From NCBI RefSeq assembly GCF_028875915.1, contig NZ_JAPEHW010000001.1, positions 1-64,000 on the forward strand: 64,000 nt of DNA, given 5' to 3'. The notes below the pieces were generated by a model. The model ran no database searches. It saw only the letters and a list, made by a program, of their open reading frames with translations, and had not been told where the DNA came from. Numbering within the stretch: position 1 is the first letter of the stretch; the number at the start of each line of letters is the position of its first letter. This DNA is from Pseudoalteromonas sp. G4. Its GTDB lineage: Bacteria > Pseudomonadota > Gammaproteobacteria > Enterobacterales > Alteromonadaceae. The position numbers and the translations under genes were made by a program. Shown piece after piece: positions 9,969-17,988 of this stretch.

Positions 9969-10056
9969 ATTAATCTGCATGCATCACTAATTTTTTAATA
10001 GCGATTTTACCGTAAAGTGGGATGAGTTTTTATTAATTAGAGATAGGACGCTTATT

Positions 10057-10665
10057 ATGTACTCGCTTTATCATTTTCCAATTTCATGTTCATCGGCGGT
10101 AAAAATGGTGCTTGAAATTACTGGGGTAGCGCATCAAGAACGTAGTGTTAATTTATTTGAAGGCGAACAACATCAGGCTGAGTTTTTGGCGGTTAACCCA
10201 CTTGGTAAATTACCTGTATTGGTTGAAGGCGAAAACGTGTTTACGCAAGGGGAAGCGATTTTAATTTACTTATCGCAAAAGCATAAAAATGCACAGCTAA
10301 TGCCCGACTTAGCAACATATCAAGGCATGGAGGCACTGAAGTGGTTGAACTTTATCGCGAGCAGTTTACATGGTCATTTCACAAAGATATTTCATCCTGA
10401 AAAAATCTCGCATGATCATCAAGTAGTAAAACAAAATGCCGAAGAAGAAATCGTGAAACTATTAAATTTAATTGATGATACATTGGCAAATCGTCAATTT
10501 TTAGCCGGTAATCTACCTTCATTGGCTGATTTATACTTTGCGGTTGTTTTGGGTTGGGGGCAAGTTTTAAGTTTTGATTTATATGAGCGATATCCGCATT
10601 TTGCAAGTTATAAAAAACAACTACAAGCTGAGTTTCCTTTATCACATACGTTACAAAATATTTAA
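10057..10665 (+). CDS. glutathione S-transferase family protein
   Basis: A 202-residue two-domain GST. The N-terminal thioredoxin-like domain has the SCSSAVKMVLE opening, with Ser/Cys candidates for activating glutathione. It also has the NPLGKLPVLVEGE cis-proline strand and a QGEAILIYLSQ segment that binds the gamma-glutamyl group. The C-terminal all-helical domain has the ADLYFAVVLGW N-capping region. This most resembles the beta/theta-like bacterial GSTs. A good AGGA box precedes the ATG. It is divergent from a LysR gene that probably controls it. The substrate is unknown; conjugation of electrophiles or peroxide reduction are the usual options. Confidence 0.9.
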   Translation: MYSLYHFPISCSSAVKMVLEITGVAHQERSVNLFEGEQHQAEFLAVNPLGKLPVLVEGENVFTQGEAILIYLSQKHKNAQLMPDLATYQGMEALKWLNFIASSLHGHFTKIFHPEKISHDHQVVKQNAEEEIVKLLNLIDDTLANRQFLAGNLPSLADLYFAVVLGWGQVLSFDLYERYPHFASYKKQLQAEFPLSHTLQNI

Positions 10666-10698
10666 AAAAGTGTGCTAGCAGTTGATTGCTAGCACACT
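10661..10698 (-). terminator. strong hairpin terminator (minus-strand polarity)
   Basis: A perfect 12-bp stem (10669-10680 with 10687-10698) has a 6-base loop. Read on the minus strand it is followed by a run of six T. It therefore terminates the small minus-strand gene at 10757-10918, and it also lies just after the GST stop codon on the plus strand, where the U-run is missing. Confidence 0.75.
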
Positions 10699-10756
10699 AA
10701 CAAATTAACTGCAACGAGAACTGTTAGCGCCATATAACGTAAGCGGCGAACCATTA

Positions 10757-10918
10757 TTAAAACTCAGGTTTGACTTTTGTCTCAACGGACGAAGGAGGTG
10801 CTATTAAAAATTGCATAAATGCAAATAGACAAAATGTAATGCCAGTTGCAATTGCAAAAATAGCCGGCGCTTTTATAAATTGTGGTGTTGTATTAAATGA
10901 ATCAAGTTGAAGTAGCAT
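10757..10918 (-). CDS. 53-residue single-span membrane microprotein resembling a TonB N-terminal anchor
   Basis: This short open frame encodes 53 residues. A hydrophilic N-terminus precedes one hydrophobic helix (FAIATGITFCLFAFMQFLI) and a short Pro/Ser/charged tail ending KVKPEF. The helix resembles the membrane anchor of TonB-family proteins, but the proline-rich spacer and C-terminal TonB domain are absent. Evidence that it is real: an AAGGA box about 9 bases before the ATG, a strong downstream terminator in the right orientation, and no competing gene in the 425-base gap. It could be a decayed tonB 5' end or a genuine small membrane protein. No function is assigned. Confidence 0.5.
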   Translation of the reverse strand: MLLQLDSFNTTPQFIKAPAIFAIATGITFCLFAFMQFLIAPPSSVETKVKPEF

Positions 10919-11090
10919 AGGTCTTTTTCCTTTTAATGGTTCATCAATAAAACGCAGTAAAAAAGGAAAAGGGGTTAAAAACTAAAAATATTTTTTTGAG
11001 GCAATTTCTACATTCATTTACTTAACGTTTTGTTTATAAATTGGGTTTTTGTAATAATACGACGGTTTTTATAACAAGGATTAAGGAAAA

Positions 11091-13046
11091 ATGTTAAAAA
11101 AATCTCTGCTCTCGCTCGCTATTCTATCTACATTACCTTTAACTGGCTGCTTAAAAGTCGAAGACAGTGACTCAAAAGATACAATTATTGTTGAACAAGC
11201 TGAGTTAACAACTGCAAGTGTTCAAGCTGTATTAGATTTAATTGATCCTACAACCAATGAACCAATAAGTGGTACTCAAGTGCGCTACCAAGTTGGTGTT
11301 GATTGGTCTGATAGTTTTACAGTTTCAAACGGACAGGTTGTAATTGATAATTTACCTGGAAATAGCGACGTTTTGGTTGAAGTTACGTCGCCAGATAATA
11401 CTTACTTGAAACGCGTTTTTTATTTTAAAACCAGTATGGTTAGCCAAGGTCAAAACAGTGTTCAAAACTTAGGTACGCAATATTTGTATAGAGCAACCAC
11501 TGCTAGCTTCACTATCTTAGATAGTGCAAATAGTGTGATAGAAGATGTGAAAATTGGTTACCCTGTCATTTCATACCTCTCAAATGGCTATTGGACACAA
11601 GGTTTTAGTAACAGAGTTAATGCTACCTATGATGCACAAAATGGAAACTATACATTACTAGTGCCTCAAGGTTCTGGTTATGATGTTGAGTTTGATGGCG
11701 ATATCGATAATGACGGTATAGATGACTATTACTTTGGTTACGATGACTTTGGCAGCCGAATCCACTCGAGTAGATTGCTGAATGCGGATGTTGTATATGC
11801 AAAGAAAACTGTCGAGAGCCAAGAATTCCCCGTTAATATTACTCTTCTCAGTAAGCAAGGTGAGCTTATTGAAAATAATGAAGCTGTATTTATTTCTAGT
11901 GAATTCAAATTACCGCAAGCGCTGACCTTTGATCAGCAACAGCAAGCTTACAGCTTTGTTTACAAAGGATCCGCGGCGATTAAAGTGAATATAGCTGAAA
12001 TTGAATTTAATGGTGTGAGTTACAACGCTGGTTACGCGAAAATAAACCCGAATGATGAAAAAGCATATGTTTTTTTTGATAATGTACTAAATCAAAGTAG
12101 AGAATATGTGCTAAATGACCAAGGTGAATTAAATCTTGTCGTTATGCTTGAAGAAAACGATACAAACTCTGACTCTAATTATCACTTCAGGGCGTTGAGT
12201 AATTACATAAATAGCGAAAATAATTCATTAAATTTATTTTTATCACATCCTATTGAATTATCAGAAGACTCAGTTGCGTTTAGTCAAAAAAATGTCGTAG
12301 TAGTAACTCGAGGTAATGAAAGTGACAATGATATGGTGCCACCCGGAACAACGCTTATTGAAAGAAAAAGTGTTGATCTTAGCGTCAGCTCAAAACTGGA
12401 GTATAACAATAGTTTTTTAACTGTAACTCCGAATGCAGAGCTATCAACTGGTGAATATCGCTATGAAGTTAATAACCTTAGATCAGTAGACACAGGCAAT
12501 GTGTATTCAAAGCAGTTCACAAATGAGTTTGAATTCATAAATTCAAATTTAGTATTCAATATTGATGACATTAAAGTGGATAACAATAACGGCTTTACGT
12601 TGGGTCTACGTAGTATTGAAAAGAACACTGCTGGGGTGATTGATGATAGTAGCTATAACTCAAACACACCTGCTCTGTACCTCCCTCTGAGTATTTCATC
12701 ATTAGATTATCTTGATATTACAGTGATAAAATCTGTAAAAAATAGTAATCAGAGTGACGAATTTTCTCGATATTCTGTAGTAGAAAATGGGGAAATTAAA
12801 GTTGGAAAACGATTTATTGCTTCACTTGCAAAAAATGAAAATGTTGAGAGTAATTATTCAAGTTACTACCAGTTACATACATCATTAGAACAAGGTGAAT
12901 ATTACAGTTTTTCTCTAAATAATGTGGGTTATCATTTTTATGATGATACTTCAGAGAGTAAAAATACAATCACAATAAACTATGAATACAAAGTTAAAGG
13001 TTCTAATGACGTAGTGTCAGGGACAAAAGAGCTTTCTGTTCATTAA
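11091..13046 (+). CDS. large secreted lipoprotein of unknown function
   Basis: A 651-residue protein begins with a lipoprotein signal peptide ending in the lipobox LTGC (Cys near residue 20). It is then acidic, Asn/Ser-rich and predicted mostly beta. Around residue 205 is a compact Asp-rich stretch (FDGDIDNDGIDDYYFG) like a thrombospondin type 3 or EF-hand-like calcium loop. Residues about 45-115 resemble a carboxypeptidase-regulatory/Ig-type fold (ISGTQVRYQVG then NLPGNSDVLVEV). I do not recognise a named family. It has its own promoter gap and terminator, so it is probably monocistronic. An outer-membrane or surface location is likely. Confidence 0.8.
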   Translation: MLKKSLLSLAILSTLPLTGCLKVEDSDSKDTIIVEQAELTTASVQAVLDLIDPTTNEPISGTQVRYQVGVDWSDSFTVSNGQVVIDNLPGNSDVLVEVTSPDNTYLKRVFYFKTSMVSQGQNSVQNLGTQYLYRATTASFTILDSANSVIEDVKIGYPVISYLSNGYWTQGFSNRVNATYDAQNGNYTLLVPQGSGYDVEFDGDIDNDGIDDYYFGYDDFGSRIHSSRLLNADVVYAKKTVESQEFPVNITLLSKQGELIENNEAVFISSEFKLPQALTFDQQQQAYSFVYKGSAAIKVNIAEIEFNGVSYNAGYAKINPNDEKAYVFFDNVLNQSREYVLNDQGELNLVVMLEENDTNSDSNYHFRALSNYINSENNSLNLFLSHPIELSEDSVAFSQKNVVVVTRGNESDNDMVPPGTTLIERKSVDLSVSSKLEYNNSFLTVTPNAELSTGEYRYEVNNLRSVDTGNVYSKQFTNEFEFINSNLVFNIDDIKVDNNNGFTLGLRSIEKNTAGVIDDSSYNSNTPALYLPLSISSLDYLDITVIKSVKNSNQSDEFSRYSVVENGEIKVGKRFIASLAKNENVESNYSSYYQLHTSLEQGEYYSFSLNNVGYHFYDDTSESKNTITINYEYKVKGSNDVVSGTKELSVH

Positions 13047-13060
13047 ACAATTAACAGAGC

Positions 13061-13090
13061 AAAGGGCTTATCAATTGATAAGCCCTTTTT
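13061..13090. terminator. bidirectional terminator between lipoprotein gene and sodA
   Basis: A 28-base perfect palindrome (13061-13088) has A-rich left and T-rich right flanks. It lies between convergent genes, 14 bases after the lipoprotein stop and 6 bases after the sodA stop, and can terminate both. Confidence 0.85.
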
Positions 13091-13094
13091 AGAG

Positions 13095-13703
13095 TTACAT
13101 CATAGCCAAATAGCGGCGTTCAACTTCTTGCCAGTTTATAACATTGAAAAATGCCTTAATGTATTCTGGTCGGCGGTTTTGGTATCTCAAGTAATATGCA
13201 TGTTCCCATACATCTAAGGCGAGAATTGGTGTGAGATTTTCCATTAAAGGACTGTCTTGATTTGCTGAGCTTGTTACCTTTAACTCACCATTTTGATCTA
13301 CAACCAGCCATGCCCAGCCGCTGCCAAAACGCGTAAGTGCTGCTTGCACAAACTCTGCTTGAAATGCATCAAATGAACCAAAGGTTTTATTTATGGCGAT
13401 TTCCAATTGACCTGTATGTAAGGTGCCTCCAAATGGTGACATTATTTGCCAAAATAAGCTGTGATTATGATGCCCACCCACATGATCTCTGACAATATTT
13501 TGTAATGAATTGGGCAGGGTATGAATGTTCTTTAATAACCACTCATCAGGTTTATTTTCAAACTCGGTGTTTTCAAGAGCTTCATTTGCCTTATTAACAT
13601 AGGTTTGATGATGTAATGTGTGGTGGATTTCCATTGTTTTTGCATCAATGTGTGGTTCAAGTGCATCGTACTGATACGTTAAAGAGGGGAGTGTAAATGC
13701 CAT
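13095..13703 (-). CDS. sodA: superoxide dismutase, Mn-type (SodA)
   Basis: This cytoplasmic enzyme dismutates superoxide to O2 and H2O2. Metal ligands are H27, H81 (in [10 protein letters not shown]), D164 and H168 (in DVWEHAYYL). The NQDSPLM segment carries the Gln typical of Mn-type enzymes, and QNRRPEYI matches E. coli SodA. The length of 202 residues is normal. It follows a small helical protein gene on the minus strand after a 36-base gap and lies downstream of a Fur-box-like sequence. Iron-starvation induction of an iron-independent SOD is therefore likely. The annotation as Fe/Mn SOD is certain; the Mn preference is inferred from motifs. Confidence 0.95.
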   Translation of the reverse strand: MAFTLPSLTYQYDALEPHIDAKTMEIHHTLHHQTYVNKANEALENTEFENKPDEWLLKNIHTLPNSLQNIVRDHVGGHHNHSLFWQIMSPFGGTLHTGQLEIAINKTFGSFDAFQAEFVQAALTRFGSGWAWLVVDQNGELKVTSSANQDSPLMENLTPILALDVWEHAYYLRYQNRRPEYIKAFFNVINWQEVERRYLAMM

Positions 13704-13739
13704 AACGTTTCCTTTTAGTTGAAGTGCATGAATATGTAA

Positions 13740-14201
13740 TTAATGAATTGTGTTGTTCAAAATTGTTTGTGTATTGGTAATGGTTTTAAGCTTTGCAAGA
13801 AGCACAGGCTGTTGGGATACCTGCTTTGCTAACATAAAGGCGTATTGTTTAAGTTGAGATAAATGACGCAGTGCGACATTTCGCAGTTGCATGTCAGATT
13901 TTTTCAGGCATGTATCAGTACAGATGCGTGCTTTTTCATAGCCTTTTTCGAGTAAATTACAAGCCTTTTCAATGTGCTTATCGGCAAGATGTGAGTCGAT
14001 TATATTTAAGTATGAAACAATGAGAGCTGGTAAATATTGGTCAATAATCCAAGCGCTTGGAGGAGCAGAGTTTGAATAGATTTCTTTTTCAATAAGCGCT
14101 AGTTGTTGTAAACATTGCTCATAAAATTTAATTGCTTTTGAATAGTGATTTAACTCAAATGCTAAGTTGCCCTCACAAATATTTACTTGCCAATGATACA
14201 T
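13740..14201 (-). CDS. small helical (TPR-like) protein upstream of sodA
   Basis: About 153 residues, predicted all-helical, with a tetratricopeptide-like first pair (GNLAFELNHYSKAIKFYEQC) and several Cys. It is cytoplasmic with no signal peptide. The frame extends to a TTG at 14219; I prefer the ATG at 14201 as the more ordinary start, though neither has a clear ribosome-binding site. It lies immediately upstream of sodA and downstream of the Fur-box-like site, so the two are probably one transcript. The position recalls the orfX-sodA arrangement of Pseudomonas, but homology to OrfX is not established here. Function unknown. Confidence 0.7.
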   Translation of the reverse strand: MYHWQVNICEGNLAFELNHYSKAIKFYEQCLQQLALIEKEIYSNSAPPSAWIIDQYLPALIVSYLNIIDSHLADKHIEKACNLLEKGYEKARICTDTCLKKSDMQLRNVALRHLSQLKQYAFMLAKQVSQQPVLLAKLKTITNTQTILNNTIH

Positions 14202-14242
14202 AGAAAGATGAATACACAAATCGCAAACTCAAAAATACAAAT

Positions 14243-14261
14243 AAAAACAATTATCATTATA
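14243..14261 (-). promoter_or_regulatory. Fur-box-like operator upstream of the sodA operon
   Basis: Read on the minus strand, this 19-mer (TATAATGATAATTGTTTTT) matches the classical Fur consensus GATAATGATAATCATTATC at 14 of 19 positions, including the intact AATGATAAT core. It lies about 42 bases upstream of the preferred start of the first gene of the sodA operon, a normal operator position. Iron-bound Fur would repress the operon. Confidence 0.6.
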
Positions 14262-14484
14262 ATTTGATTGTGTTTCAAGTTTTATATGGATTTAGTTTAA
14301 AAGTTCAGGGTGATTTATATGAGGTTAACGTGAAAAAAGGTGTCAACTCACTTCAGATTGAAAGTAAAAAACAACTCACAAAGAAAATGTGATTTTTAAT
14401 TGGCTGTCTAACATAAATGAGAAGGTTGACCCTAAAGAATAAAGACTTTACCTTAAATGTGTTTTAGGGAGATAGGTTATTAAA

Positions 14485-15339
14485 ATGAAATGGATTTTTG
14501 GCGTTTTGTTAGTGTTATTTAGTAATGCAACTTATGCAGACTCGACTTCAAATAAACAGTTATGTATCGATCTTGCGAAAAAAAGAGATGCTATTCGAAA
14601 ACTGCTTAACCAAAACTCAAATGACTATTTGAATCACCAATATAAAGCAACATTTGAAGAATATAGTCGTTTATGTAAGGACAACGAACAAAATCAAAAT
14701 CCGTATTCGGTAGTTACAGGTAATAAACGCGCATTTCATAATCCGTTTAACCATGTTGCCATTTCTGACATGTCCTCTTTTGCTGCAATGTATAACGGCG
14801 AAAAGCAAAGTGCTTGGTAGGCATACTATAAAATACCTAAAGCGTGTCGAGTTAAAAATCCATCAACAACTGATTTTGTTACCTGTTCAGAGAATAAAAC
14901 GAAACAAAAACAAGCCTTTGAAGTTTATTGGTCATCAAAAATGGCATCGGCCAATAAAGCTGTTAATTATGATTTAAAACCTTTTGCTAAAAGAGCAGTT
15001 GAACCGGCATTAATTACCCCCGTTACCGAAGTAAAAAATGGAGAAACACCGACACCACAAAAGGGTTTTGTAAAGGTGCTGCAAGATAATTCAAGCTATT
15101 TAATAGCCTTTGGTTTGCTATCATGTTTTCTATTTTTTGTGTGTCTTTCAGTTTGGCTAATGAAGCGCCACCGAGCAAAAAATAAAGTAATCCCGTTAAA
15201 GATAACGCCAAAAATTAAAACAATAGACAAGCATTGTCCTTATTGTTTAAGTCCAGTGTTATTCAATCAAACAACACAAGAATATCGCTGTTCAGATGCG
15301 CCTAAATGTCAATTTAGCTCGGATTCAATTATAATCTAA
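14485..15339 (+). pseudogene. membrane zinc-ribbon protein gene interrupted by one in-frame TAG
   Basis: Two open frames in the same phase (14485-14820 and 14821-15339) are separated only by a TAG at 14818-14820. Without it the product is about 284 residues: an N-terminal signal peptide (ends near TYADS), a Cys-containing extracytoplasmic region, one transmembrane helix (encoded near 15095-15165), a basic stop-transfer and a C-terminal four-Cys zinc ribbon (CPYC...CSDAPKC) of the topoisomerase C-terminal type. No frameshift or other stop is present. The downstream part lacks a ribosome-binding site at its first ATG (14941). It is most simply a recent nonsense mutation; readthrough or a base-call error are alternatives. 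The 3' end overlaps the convergent LysR gene by 11 bases. Confidence 0.7.
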
Positions 15340-16261
15340 TGGCTTTTGTCATCACGTCTTTACCCTCGTTGGCTACATAATCAAGAAACACTTGGGCGAT
15401 GGGGGAAAGTTGTTGCGATTTTGCCCAGCAGAATGACCATTTAGATTGAATTGGCAGTGACTCCACATTAATTACTTTAACATTGTAACTATCCCCAAAA
15501 GCGAGGGTGTGAGTAGATAATATGGATACGCCCATACCAGATAAAACCGAGTGAATAATTGCTTCATTACTGGCAATTGTCATTCTTATATTGGGTGATA
15601 TATTTTGCGATTTAAAGAATTGTTCGGTTGCATATCGTGTACCTGAACCTTCTTCTCGAATTATAAAGTTTTCTTTGCAAAACGCTGCTAGTGATACTTT
15701 TTTTTGTTTTGTAAAAGGGTGTTCAGCATTTGCGATTGCCACCAAGTCATTTGACATAAACTCTCTAACTTCAAGATCTAACCCTTCTGGCACATAACTG
15801 AATACAAAAAAATCATCGAGGCCTTGCTCGAATCGTTCAATTACTTGCTGGCGATTGGCAACTGTAAATTGAATATCAATACCAGGGTACTGCTTGCAAA
15901 ACGGGCCGAGCAAATGCGGGATAAAGTATTTTGCTGTGGTTGCGCATGAAATACGTAAGGTTCCTGATTTTAATCCGCGCAAGCTTGATAAATGCATATC
16001 AAGCGCTTCGCATTGCTGCAAAATCTGACGACTAGTTGCAACAGTCGCAAGCCCCGCGTCAGTAAATTTAATCTTGCGCCCGACTTGTTGGTAAAGTGGT
16101 AGCCCAATGGCTTCACTTAATTTTTTAAGCTGCATGGAGACTGTTGGCTGGGTTAAAAATAATGACTCCGCAGCGGCTTTGATACTGCCACCATCGTAAA
16201 CCGCTAACAGGATTTCTAGCTGGCGAAATGTGCCAATATGAGCATGTAATCGAGACGCCAT
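15329..16261 (-). CDS. LysR-family regulator, CbbR-like, divergent from bicarbonate permease
   Basis: 310 residues. The N-terminal helix-turn-helix (GSIKAAAESLFLTQPTVSMQLKKL) is followed by a linker and an effector domain beginning SGTLRISCATTAKYFIP. The effector region has REEGSGTRYATEQFF and MTIASNEAIIHSVLSGMGVSILS, hallmarks of the CbbR/CysB-like branch that responds to metabolites of carbon assimilation. It is a close paralogue of the LysR gene at 61932, which faces ppc. It is divergent from the SbtA-like permease operon, its probable target, across a gap rich in AGAT/ATCT repeats. Effector unknown. Confidence 0.9.
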   Translation of the reverse strand: MASRLHAHIGTFRQLEILLAVYDGGSIKAAAESLFLTQPTVSMQLKKLSEAIGLPLYQQVGRKIKFTDAGLATVATSRQILQQCEALDMHLSSLRGLKSGTLRISCATTAKYFIPHLLGPFCKQYPGIDIQFTVANRQQVIERFEQGLDDFFVFSYVPEGLDLEVREFMSNDLVAIANAEHPFTKQKKVSLAAFCKENFIIREEGSGTRYATEQFFKSQNISPNIRMTIASNEAIIHSVLSGMGVSILSTHTLAFGDSYNVKVINVESLPIQSKWSFCWAKSQQLSPIAQVFLDYVANEGKDVMTKAIRL

Positions 16262-16282
16262 TGTTTACCTTAAATTTAAAAA

Positions 16283-16329
16283 ATAGATAAAAATCTAATC
16301 AATAGATAGTTAATATCTATTTTTATCTA
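16283..16329. promoter_or_regulatory. clustered inverted repeats, candidate LysR operator of the sbtA-like operon
   Basis: The divergent gap contains TAGATAAAAATCTA (16284-16297), then a perfect inverted repeat AATAGATA-N5-TATCTATT (about 16301-16321), then TATTTTTATCTAA. AGATA/TATCT half-sites thus recur. The 11-base word ATAAAAATCTA (16287-16297) occurs identically at 61914-61924 before the paralogous LysR gene. AT-richness raises the chance background, so function is inferred. Confidence 0.5.
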
Positions 16330-16384
16330 ACCAAAGTGCTGTGTAAACTTTTTCTGTCGCTTAATTTTAAAGATGGGAATGGTT

Positions 16385-16603
16385 ATGACAAATCGAAGTT
16401 TTGTTTTATCTGTGATTACAAGTTCAATTCTATTGGCTTTTTTTGCTCTCAGTAACTTGATTGGACAGCCACAAATTGCATTTGTGATTGTGTCAGCTTT
16501 GCTGTTTGGCTTTTCGCTTTACTCGAAACTAGCTGGGCGTAACAAGCATTTAATCCATCCTCCGAGCGTAACTCATTCATTTCAAAGTGCGGGGCAGAAG
16601 TAA
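16385..16603 (+). CDS. small two-span membrane protein preceding the SbtA-like permease
   Basis: About 72 residues with two hydrophobic helices (VLSVITSSILLAFFALSNLI and FVIVSALLFGFSLYSKLA) and a short basic cytoplasmic tail. Three in-frame ATGs occur at 16373, 16379 and 16385. The third is preferred because GGGA lies about 7 bases before it and it gives a clean N-terminus. The stop is 3 bases before the permease start, so the two are co-translated. It may be an accessory subunit of the transporter; I do not recognise a family. It is not a P-II-type SbtB, which would be soluble and about 100 residues. Confidence 0.7.
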   Translation: MTNRSFVLSVITSSILLAFFALSNLIGQPQIAFVIVSALLFGFSLYSKLAGRNKHLIHPPSVTHSFQSAGQK

Positions 16604-16606
16604 ATT

Positions 16607-17539
16607 ATGGTGATTGATTCAGTTGTCGCGTTTTTTATTCTGGGCATTGTTTGTCAGTTATTGGGTGCCAAAATGGCATTTCCAGATGGGCTTTACAAAA
16701 CTTTAAGCATGTTTTTAATGATAGCCATCGGTTTAAAAGGGGGCATAGCGCTTCAAAAACATGTGGATCCTGCACTGATTTCCATGTCGATAGCAGTCGT
16801 TGCTTTTGGTTTATTATTACCCTTGGTTGCCTACCCAATTTTACGTTACTTTGGTCAACTAGATAAAATAAATGCTGGCGCTATTGCGGCGCATTATGGC
16901 TCTGTAAGTGTGGCAACCTATGCGGTTGCTGTGGCACTGCTTGAAGCAAATAATATTGCCTACGAGGCTTACTTTCCGTTATTTGTAGTGCTGTTGGAAA
17001 TGCCAGCGATTATTGTTGGTTTAATACTGGCAAAAGGAAGCTTTAAGGTCGTAAATGCGCATTTTGTGAAGAAAGAGTTGATTGCCAATCAAAGCATTTT
17101 GTTAATGCTGGGTAGCCTTATCATTGGTTATGTTGGCGGGCAGAGTGTAACAAAATTAGCGCCATTCTTTATTGAACTTTTCTCGGGAATACTGGCACTG
17201 TTTTTACTTAAAATGGGCCTTATTGCAGGTGAGCAACTATCGTCGCTTAAAAAGAACAGTGTGTTTTTAATAAGCTTTGCTGTGCTTATGCCAATGCTCG
17301 GCGGTGTGGCAGGCACAGGTTTAGGCGTAATGCTTGGCTTAAGTGCGGGTGGTATCGCCTTAATGGCTGTACTTGGTGCAAGTGCGTCTTATATCGCAGT
17401 GCCTGCTGCTATGAAGCAAAGTTTACCAGAGGCAAATGCAGGTATGTCGATAACCGCTTCGCTTGGTATTACTTTTCCATTTAATGTGTTGATTGGTGTG
17501 CCCTTTTTCATCGCCTTAGCAGGTTATTTAGCGAACTAA
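16607..17539 (+). CDS. SbtA-like sodium-dependent bicarbonate permease
   Basis: 310 residues and about ten hydrophobic segments arranged as two related halves. It opens VIDSVVAFFILGIVCQLLGA and has AGAIAAHYGSVSVATYAVAVALLE and AVLGASASYIAVPAAMKQSLPEANAG. The paired Gly/Ala/Ser-rich stretches are typical of the SbtA (DUF897) family of Na+/HCO3- symporters. In cyanobacteria SbtA concentrates bicarbonate; in heterotrophs relatives are presumed to import bicarbonate for carboxylases. The divergent CbbR-like regulator and the ppc/LysR pair at 59-63 kb support that role. A terminator follows immediately. Confidence 0.85.
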   Translation: MVIDSVVAFFILGIVCQLLGAKMAFPDGLYKTLSMFLMIAIGLKGGIALQKHVDPALISMSIAVVAFGLLLPLVAYPILRYFGQLDKINAGAIAAHYGSVSVATYAVAVALLEANNIAYEAYFPLFVVLLEMPAIIVGLILAKGSFKVVNAHFVKKELIANQSILLMLGSLIIGYVGGQSVTKLAPFFIELFSGILALFLLKMGLIAGEQLSSLKKNSVFLISFAVLMPMLGGVAGTGLGVMLGLSAGGIALMAVLGASASYIAVPAAMKQSLPEANAGMSITASLGITFPFNVLIGVPFFIALAGYLAN

Positions 17540-17562
17540 AAAAGCCCTGAAAGGGGCTTTTT
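17539..17562 (+). terminator. intrinsic terminator after the SbtA-like gene
   Basis: A 9-bp stem (17539-17547 with 17554-17562) with a short purine loop sits directly at the stop codon. The right arm ends in five T. Confidence 0.8.
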
Positions 17563-17988
17563 ATTGATGTAACATCACATGTATTGCTTTTTATTTTTAC
17601 GATTTAGTTATCGCAAGCTTGGTTGCAATTTGTCTCTTTGGTACAGGTGCTTATTCAAAAACTTGGTGAAAGCCATTTAATCATATGGGGTTATTAGGGC
17701 TGCACCTAATATATCCTCTTTTTAACGAGTAACTATTTCAAACGTAACAAATTATTGTCTCTTAAATATCACACAAATATGGCAAAGTGTTGTGGGTCTT
17801 GAAATTTGCTATCACTTATCTTGCTACTTAAATGCATTAATTACTGCTAATTTTTGCAATGTACAAGCGGGATATTTGGTAAACAACAATAGCTCACATA
17901 CCTTTACACGTTATTACTACTCTTCTATTTTTAAAACAAGCCAAGGTTATTCTTTGAGTAATCTCAATATGTTAATTGATGACAATTA
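17563..17988. other. intergenic stretch without a supported gene
   Basis: About 425 AT-rich bases between the permease terminator and the hybrid kinase. A 65-codon frame (17792-17989) from a GTG lacks a ribosome-binding site and any recognisable sequence, so it is not called. The region probably carries the kinase promoter; I see no convincing -35/-10 pair. Confidence 0.5.
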
